From: JBHIER01 sp046760705 [NCBI: bacterium]
GTDB lineage: Bacteria > JBHIER01 > G020348925
DNA: 10,372 nucleotides
Assembly (NCBI GenBank): GCA_046760705.1
Contig: JBHIER010000074.1
Coordinates: forward strand, 1-10,372
Direction: 5' to 3'
Shown here: positions 6,733 to 10,372 of the stretch, piece after piece
How positions within the stretch are numbered: the stretch's first letter is position 1
Layout of the letters: the number at the start of each line of letters is the position of its first letter
Notes under the pieces: model-generated
Seen by the model: the letters and a program-made list of their open reading frames with translations, nothing else
Told to the model about the DNA's origin: nothing
Databases searched by the model: none
Program-made: the position numbers and the translations under genes

Positions 6733-6761
6733 TTGACAAATTCAGAATAGGGCTATATATT
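6733..6761 (+). promoter_or_regulatory. Near-consensus sigma-70 promoter with A/T-rich upstream element
   Basis: A perfect TTGACA at 6733-6738, a 17-nt spacer and TATATT at 6756-6761 (5 of 6) lie on the plus strand. The roughly 20 bases upstream (6711-6730) are A/T-rich, as in UP elements. It diverges from the decayed dipeptidase gene and points into a stretch without a protein-coding gene, so the product would start near 6768. Confidence 0.6.
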
Positions 6762-6767
6762 GTGTCT

Positions 6768-7010
6768 ATGGAAAATAGAGGTACTACCCATAGGGTTTCA
6801 TCGGTTGGATTTCAACATCATTAAAGGAAGTTGCCCAGGAGAGAAGAGATGCGATTGAGAGTCGGCAAAAGAGTATTTTGATAAGTAAATCTGAGCAGGT
6901 GACTAGCCGGGGTTGATTGACAAAACGATAAGCTAAGCCTACCCATACTATCCTTCCTATATCCTCTTATTTTGTCCCTCTCAAACGGCTATAGCCTGCT
7001 CAGTCTTTTT
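6768..7010 (+). ncRNA. Candidate small RNA between the strong promoter and an inverted-repeat/T-run end
   Basis: This stretch has no convincing ORF on either strand; the longest plus-strand start (ATG 6768) gives 18 codons and has no clear ribosome-binding site. It begins at the expected start of the near-consensus promoter at 6733-6761. It ends in CCTGCTCAG (6995-7003) plus TCTTTTT (to 7010). That arm pairs perfectly with CTGAGCAGG (6891-6899), and the pairing extends by TAGCC (6904-6908) with GGCTA (6987-6991) after a small internal loop. A purine-rich part (about 6824-6873) and a pyrimidine-rich part (about 6938-6982) could pair further. I see no signature of tmRNA, RNase P, SRP or 6S RNA. 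The alternative is the decayed leader of a lost gene. The rest of the gap (7011-7095) holds only the hairpin listed separately. Confidence 0.35.
6891..7003 (+). repeat. Long-range imperfect inverted repeat (9 + 5 bp)
   Basis: CTGAGCAGG (6891-6899) / CCTGCTCAG (6995-7003) and TAGCC (6904-6908) / GGCTA (6987-6991) form two stacked helices separated by a 4/3-nt internal loop, enclosing about 78 nt. TCTTTTT follows the right arm only, so a transcript on the plus strand could use it as a terminator-like end. Confidence 0.6.
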
Positions 7011-7022
7011 ATGCTCAGGATA

Positions 7023-7043
7023 GAGTCTCGCATAGCGAGACTT
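7023..7043. other. Perfect 8-bp hairpin downstream of the M24 peptidase gene
   Basis: AGTCTCGC (7024-7031), loop ATA and GCGAGACT (7035-7042) form an 8-bp stem, with a possible extra G-T pair at 7023/7043. It lies about 53 nt beyond the M24 stop codon on the minus strand. Neither side has a proper T-run, so it is not a classical intrinsic terminator. A transcript-end stabilising hairpin or a small palindromic repeat is possible. Confidence 0.5.
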
Positions 7044-7095
7044 CGAATCGCAAAATGAATACTCACATATTTCAGGAGTGGTTCTTTTGGTACTG

Positions 7096-8277
7096 TCACT
7101 CCCTTACGCAATAGATCTCCTCTTGGGGTTCAGATAGAAACTGGCAGCCGGTGGCCCTCACCACTCCGATCTCTTCAATGGTGGCCACCCCGTATTCCTT
7201 CAGTGTAATCCGAGGTTCCAGAGTGTACACCTGCTGCTTTTCAACAGTTTCGAAGGGCAGGTTCCCGTAGCGCTCCCATTTTGGGCAGAGGAGCCCTGCC
7301 CCGTCGTGGGCGAAGCGTCCGATCTGATGGCCCAGAGCGTGGGGATACTCCTCGTAGCCCGAGGAGGTGATGTGGCTGCGGGCCACCTCATCCACAGTCC
7401 ACCCCTCGACACCGGGCCTCAACCTCTCAGCGGCCAACCGAATGGCCTCCTGGATAGTGTTGAAGGCCTTCAGCACCGCTGCAGGCGGTTCATGCTCCTC
7501 TTCCCGGAGGATGTACCACGTTCGCTGAAGGTCGGAACAGTAACCATCCTTCCTGATCCCGAAGTCGATGTTTAACAGATGACCGCGATCGATCTTCCGA
7601 TCGGTGGGGCCGGCGTGGGCCCCGGCCGATTCGGGCCCAGTGAAGACCGACGGGCAGTAGTCGGGGTCCCAGGCCAGATCGACCTCGGCCTTGGCAACTT
7701 CGCCTTTCAAGAAGTTGGCAACCTCCTCTTCGGTCCGCCCGCACTGGATGAAGTCGGAGACGCGTCCAAACATGGCCTGGGTGAGCCGGACGGCCTCTTT
7801 GATCCGTTCGATCTCGGTCTGCGATTTCCGCCCCCGAAGGGCGGCCACCACAGGTTCAGAGGAGACGATCCGCTTCTCAAAGGGCGTCCCGCGGAGATGT
7901 TCGGTCAAGTTCAAATACATCCCGTGGGTCAGGCCGTCGGCCAGATGCGAATCCTTAGAGTAGTTTACGGCGATCATTTTGGGATCGAGCCTCCTCAGCA
8001 CATTGCGGAGAGGCTCTTTGATCGACTCCTTATATCCGATCACTTCGTCATAACATCCTCTCGATTCGATGTTGGCCACATCCAGGCTGCCGACGATGGC
8101 GACGGTTCTTCCGTCCCGGGTGATGATAAAGGCCGACGGCCAAGTGCAGCTTGTGCCCAGAATAAAGTCGAGGCTGGGATCGTGCACAGTATGGCTCTCT
8201 CTGACAAAGATCATCCAGGCATCGATCTTCTTCTCCTTCAGAATTGCCACTGTCTGAGCTATCTTCTCCTTTATCAT
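7096..8277 (-). CDS. M24 family metallopeptidase (Xaa-Pro dipeptidase/aminopeptidase-like)
   Basis: This 393-residue two-domain pita-bread peptidase is predicted to cleave X-Pro bonds or a related small peptide in the cytoplasm; no signal peptide is seen. The N-terminal creatinase-like domain covers about residues 1-150. The catalytic domain has all five dinuclear metal ligands at family spacing: D238 (NIDFGI), D249 (CSDLQRT), H317 in HALGHQIG, E354 (TLEPRI) and E368 (IEEIG). H324 in RFAHDG fits the conserved active-site histidine. Length and spacing are typical of PepQ/PepP-type proteins, so it should be active. Exact substrate (prolidase versus aminopeptidase) is not resolved. The start ATG 8275-8277 follows a GGGGG tract (8284-8288) six bases upstream. 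The gene begins 72 nt after the TonB-like gene's stop on the same strand with no terminator between, so they are probably co-transcribed. Confidence 0.9.
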   Translation of the reverse strand: MIKEKIAQTVAILKEKKIDAWMIFVRESHTVHDPSLDFILGTSCTWPSAFIITRDGRTVAIVGSLDVANIESRGCYDEVIGYKESIKEPLRNVLRRLDPKMIAVNYSKDSHLADGLTHGMYLNLTEHLRGTPFEKRIVSSEPVVAALRGRKSQTEIERIKEAVRLTQAMFGRVSDFIQCGRTEEEVANFLKGEVAKAEVDLAWDPDYCPSVFTGPESAGAHAGPTDRKIDRGHLLNIDFGIRKDGYCSDLQRTWYILREEEHEPPAAVLKAFNTIQEAIRLAAERLRPGVEGWTVDEVARSHITSSGYEEYPHALGHQIGRFAHDGAGLLCPKWERYGNLPFETVEKQQVYTLEPRITLKEYGVATIEEIGVVRATGCQFLSEPQEEIYCVRE

Positions 8278-8349
8278 TCATTACCCCCTTTGGTCTGCTG
8301 GTATCGGATCAGGACCGGCAGTGCCCGGCCCAATAGGCTGCCCTCGAAT

Positions 8350-10372
8350 TCACTCGCTCAATCGGAACGTATACGGCAGCGGGGTCCACACCTTGACCGG
8401 TTCCCCCTGAAGTGTTCCAGGTGCAAAGGTGCACTCTCTGGCGGCTTGCTCGGCGGCCGCATTGAGACTCGGCTCATCTGCCGGGTTTACGACCGTCACC
8501 TTTTGTACAGCGCCCCTCTCGTCGACAAGCACATAGAGCAGAACAGTCCCTTCGGCCCGCGACTCCTCTGCCTCCTTCGGATAGATCGCCTCTCTAAATT
8601 CCTCCATTTGAGGCATGGTGTCCACCCACCAGTATTCATCGGGCTTCGGCCCTTGGACCAAGGGCGTCACCTCCTCCATTCTTTTGCCCGATTCCTTGGC
8701 CAGAGTTATCAATCCCAACAGGAGTTGTCCGTTCTGGTCTCTGGGATTGGGCTCCAGGTTGTTTTTCAAAATCTGCAGAGCCTCGTCGTAGTCTCCCTTC
8801 TGGGCGAGCATGGTGGCCTCAACATAGGCGGAGGCCCTGTTTTGGACCTTGGGCTGAATCGGCGTCTCCCCCTCTCCCGTCACAGTCTCCCCGGGCGTTG
8901 CAGCGAGCGAATCGTGGGGACTCGGGGTTGATGGGAGGGTAAAAGCAATGGGAAGCTCCACCCACATTGTGTCCGGGGCTCCGTCCCTCAATCCCGGCCG
9001 AAAGCGGCACCGTCGTGCGGCCGCCTCGGCCGCCTCATTGAACCCTACGTTCAGGGTATCGGGTTGGACAAATGTCACGTGATTCACCGAACCGTCACGG
9101 CCGACGAGCACGTTGAGCAGGACGGTGGTCTCAACTCTATCCTTGAGGGCCTGCTGGGGATATTCCGGCTGGACAAACTCGACCAATTGCGGCTCTACTA
9201 CCCCAGCATGAGGGAGTGCAGCCTCCTCGATCTCCACTGAATCAAGAAATGCCACTTCCCGTTCAGTTACCCCCTTCTTCGGTCTCTCTGAACCTGCCAA
9301 GTCCGCCTCTCTCTCTGCCAATTCGAACCGAAAGGGGACGTTGACCCAAACTTTGACCGGTTTACCCTGCTGCTTCCCCGGCGTAAACGTGCACTTGTGC
9401 GCCGCGGCCTGAGCACCTTCGTTGAACCCCACATCACCACACGGTTCGTAGATCTTTACATCAGCCGCGTTCCCCTTTTCATCAACCAGGATACTGACGA
9501 TGACGACACATTCGAGGCTCTCCTTCCTGGCAATTTCAGGATACTCTGGCTGCTCGAAATGGGTCAGTCGGGGCATCTCTTCAACCCACCAGAACTCGTG
9601 GGGAATTTCCGAAAGGGCTGGTGTGACGGAGATGGAATCTACATTTGGTCTAAAGCCGCGGGCTTTCTCAAGAAGCTCTGCACCCTTCAGAGAGTCACCC
9701 CTGGCTTCATAGATAGATGCCAGTTGAAAAAGAGCCCTCTCGTCTGTTGAGTCCCTCTCAACTATACTCTTGTAACTGTCGAAGGCTTCGTCTGAGGATC
9801 CGAACCTTTCAAGACTATAGGCTGTGAAATAAAGGCCAGTTGGATCATCCGGCTTCAATTTTTTGCATCTCCTTAATTGTTCAACGGCTCGGTTGTCGTT
9901 CTGCTCTAATAGAATCCATCCGAGCAAGAGGCGGGCCTCAAAAAAACTGGAGTCCATCTCCAGGGCTGTCTGTAGATCCCTTTTGGCTTCATCGTAGTTC
10001 CCTTCCGTAGCCCGAATATAGGCGCGAGAGAAATATTCCTTTGAGCTTTTGGGGAGTGCTTCAATCTGGGACTGCACCAGCGCTACTAACCCAGTATCAG
10101 CAGGGACCTTCGCCTCAGCCACCTCCTCCTTCGCCTCCGGCAACTGCACATAGCCCTTCAGCTCAAATACGATGCGACTGCTGTCGGCAGAGATGATCCG
10201 GACTTCGTACGGACCGATGGTCGTCACGTCTTCGCCTTCCGATGGATAGTGGAAGTGGCTTCTGTAAGTCCGCTGCATGAGGTTCGTAATGAGTTCAACC
10301 TCGGAGGTGGTATCATTCTTCAGTCCCGTATATCTGTAAGTGTAAGAAGCGGGAAAGGGGGCGGTCCGTTCG
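8350..10372 (-). CDS. TPR protein with three TonB C-terminal domains (5'-truncated by window)
   Basis: The frame is open to the window edge, so the true start lies outside; an internal ATG at 10276-10278 is 31 codons in and has no obvious ribosome-binding site. Numbering from that Met: an N-terminal beta-rich part (1-60); TPR-like helical repeats, about 80-215 (AYIRATEGNYDEAKRDLQTA, ALFQLASIYEARGD); TonB_C domain 1, about 236-320; an acidic linker; TonB_C domain 2, about 364-448; a Ser/Thr/Pro-rich linker; a shorter TPR-like pair, about 481-530; and TonB_C domain 3, about 558-640. Each TonB_C copy has the QPEYP-like strand, the VLVDExG turn, the AA/CxFxPG motif and a final VPFxFxL-like strand. 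Ordinary TonB has one such domain, which contacts the TonB box of receptors in the periplasm. Three in one chain is unusual. No membrane anchor is visible in the window. It is first of a probable two-gene operon with M24. Confidence 0.88.
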   Translation of the reverse strand, partial: ERTAPFPASYTYRYTGLKNDTTSEVELITNLMQRTYRSHFHYPSEGEDVTTIGPYEVRIISADSSRIVFELKGYVQLPEAKEEVAEAKVPADTGLVALVQSQIEALPKSSKEYFSRAYIRATEGNYDEAKRDLQTALEMDSSFFEARLLLGWILLEQNDNRAVEQLRRCKKLKPDDPTGLYFTAYSLERFGSSDEAFDSYKSIVERDSTDERALFQLASIYEARGDSLKGAELLEKARGFRPNVDSISVTPALSEIPHEFWWVEEMPRLTHFEQPEYPEIARKESLECVVIVSILVDEKGNAADVKIYEPCGDVGFNEGAQAAAHKCTFTPGKQQGKPVKVWVNVPFRFELAEREADLAGSERPKKGVTEREVAFLDSVEIEEAALPHAGVVEPQLVEFVQPEYPQQALKDRVETTVLLNVLVGRDGSVNHVTFVQPDTLNVGFNEAAEAAARRCRFRPGLRDGAPDTMWVELPIAFTLPSTPSPHDSLAATPGETVTGEGETPIQPKVQNRASAYVEATMLAQKGDYDEALQILKNNLEPNPRDQNGQLLLGLITLAKESGKRMEEVTPLVQGPKPDEYWWVDTMPQMEEFREAIYPKEAEESRAEGTVLLYVLVDERGAVQKVTVVNPADEPSLNAAAEQAARECTFAPGTLQGEPVKVWTPLPYTFRLSE
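8359..9603 (-). repeat. Internally duplicated linker + TonB_C module in the triple-TonB_C gene
   Basis: Residues 226-320 (9319-9603, starting PHEFWWVEEMP) and 546-640 (8359-8643, starting PDEYWWVDTMP) align without gaps over 95 residues with about 39 identities by hand count. Identities extend through the linker before the domain to CTFxPG and QGxPVKVW at the end. Both copies are preceded by TPR-like helices. The central TonB_C (8935-9189) is more diverged and lacks the WW linker. This suggests duplication of a TPR-linker-TonB_C unit rather than of the domain alone. Confidence 0.7.

Noticed and set aside
6706-6760. Minus-strand coding-like peptide YSEFVKEKIENFFQEG upstream of the dipeptidase remnant
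   Set aside because: It is flanked by an immediate upstream stop codon, overlaps the dipeptidase ribosome-binding site and the plus-strand promoter, and is probably chance in A/T-rich DNA.
6917-6951. Second promoter starting with TTGACA at 6917
   Set aside because: The -35 box is perfect, but at 17 nt spacing the -10 position is TACCCA, and the better TACTAT lies 23 nt away, too far.
7037-7052. tRNA-like TTCGAATC
   Set aside because: It resembles a T-loop core, but the flanks do not pair as a T-arm, and no acceptor stem, D-arm or anticodon arm can be drawn around it.
7579-8931. Plus-strand open frame of 450 codons spanning two genes
   Set aside because: It runs antisense across both the M24 gene and the 3' part of the TonB-like gene, whose products carry clear motifs. 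Its translation has no recognisable domain and looks like the mirror of GC-biased codons.

Overview
The window looks like chromosome from an uncultured Gram-negative bacterium, possibly of the FCB superphylum or a related candidate phylum. Evidence for an outer membrane and TonB system: a TonB-dependent receptor with an N-terminal carboxypeptidase-regulatory-like domain, a TPR protein with three TonB C-terminal domains, and a lipobox in a decayed dipeptidase gene. The taxonomic placement is inference from gene style only; there is no rRNA or other marker in the window.

Layout, left to right. (1) 1-1043: a regulatory stretch with a promoter-like pair, a 9-bp inverted repeat and a possible 37-codon ORF, then a decayed AMP-forming acyl-CoA synthetase gene. 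Only its N-terminal end and its extreme C-terminal (A10) end survive, with frameshifts. (2) 1085-3304: an intact TonB-dependent receptor on the plus strand, closed by a strong intrinsic terminator at 3399-3427. (3) 3562-5851: endonuclease Q (PHP-type DNA-repair nuclease) ending in a sliding-clamp-binding motif, then a tandem-domain universal stress protein. The gap between them carries a (TTTTGGA)4 heptamer array. (4) 5883-6697: two more broken genes facing each other. One is an N-terminal fragment of a domain-of-unknown-function protein (plus). The other is a VanX/DdpX-like D-Ala-D-Ala dipeptidase lipoprotein (minus) that lost its zinc-binding SxHxxGxAxD segment through two deletions. (5) 6698-7095: a non-coding gap with a near-consensus sigma-70 promoter and a long inverted repeat followed by a T-run, which together could bound a small RNA of roughly 240 nt. 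(6) 7096-10372, minus strand: a TPR/triple-TonB_C protein, truncated by the window edge, followed 72 nt later by an intact M24 (Xaa-Pro peptidase-like) gene, probably one operon.

The intact genes cover envelope uptake/energy coupling (receptor and TonB-like protein), DNA repair (EndoQ), stress response (Usp) and peptide turnover (M24). They do not form an obvious single pathway. The most distinctive items are the triple-TonB_C protein with an internally duplicated module, the bacterial EndoQ with a C-terminal beta-clamp motif, the candidate small RNA, and the concentration of three decaying genes between intact ones. I see no CRISPR array, tRNA, rRNA, complete insertion sequence or prophage gene, and no clear evidence of an entirely new multi-gene system.
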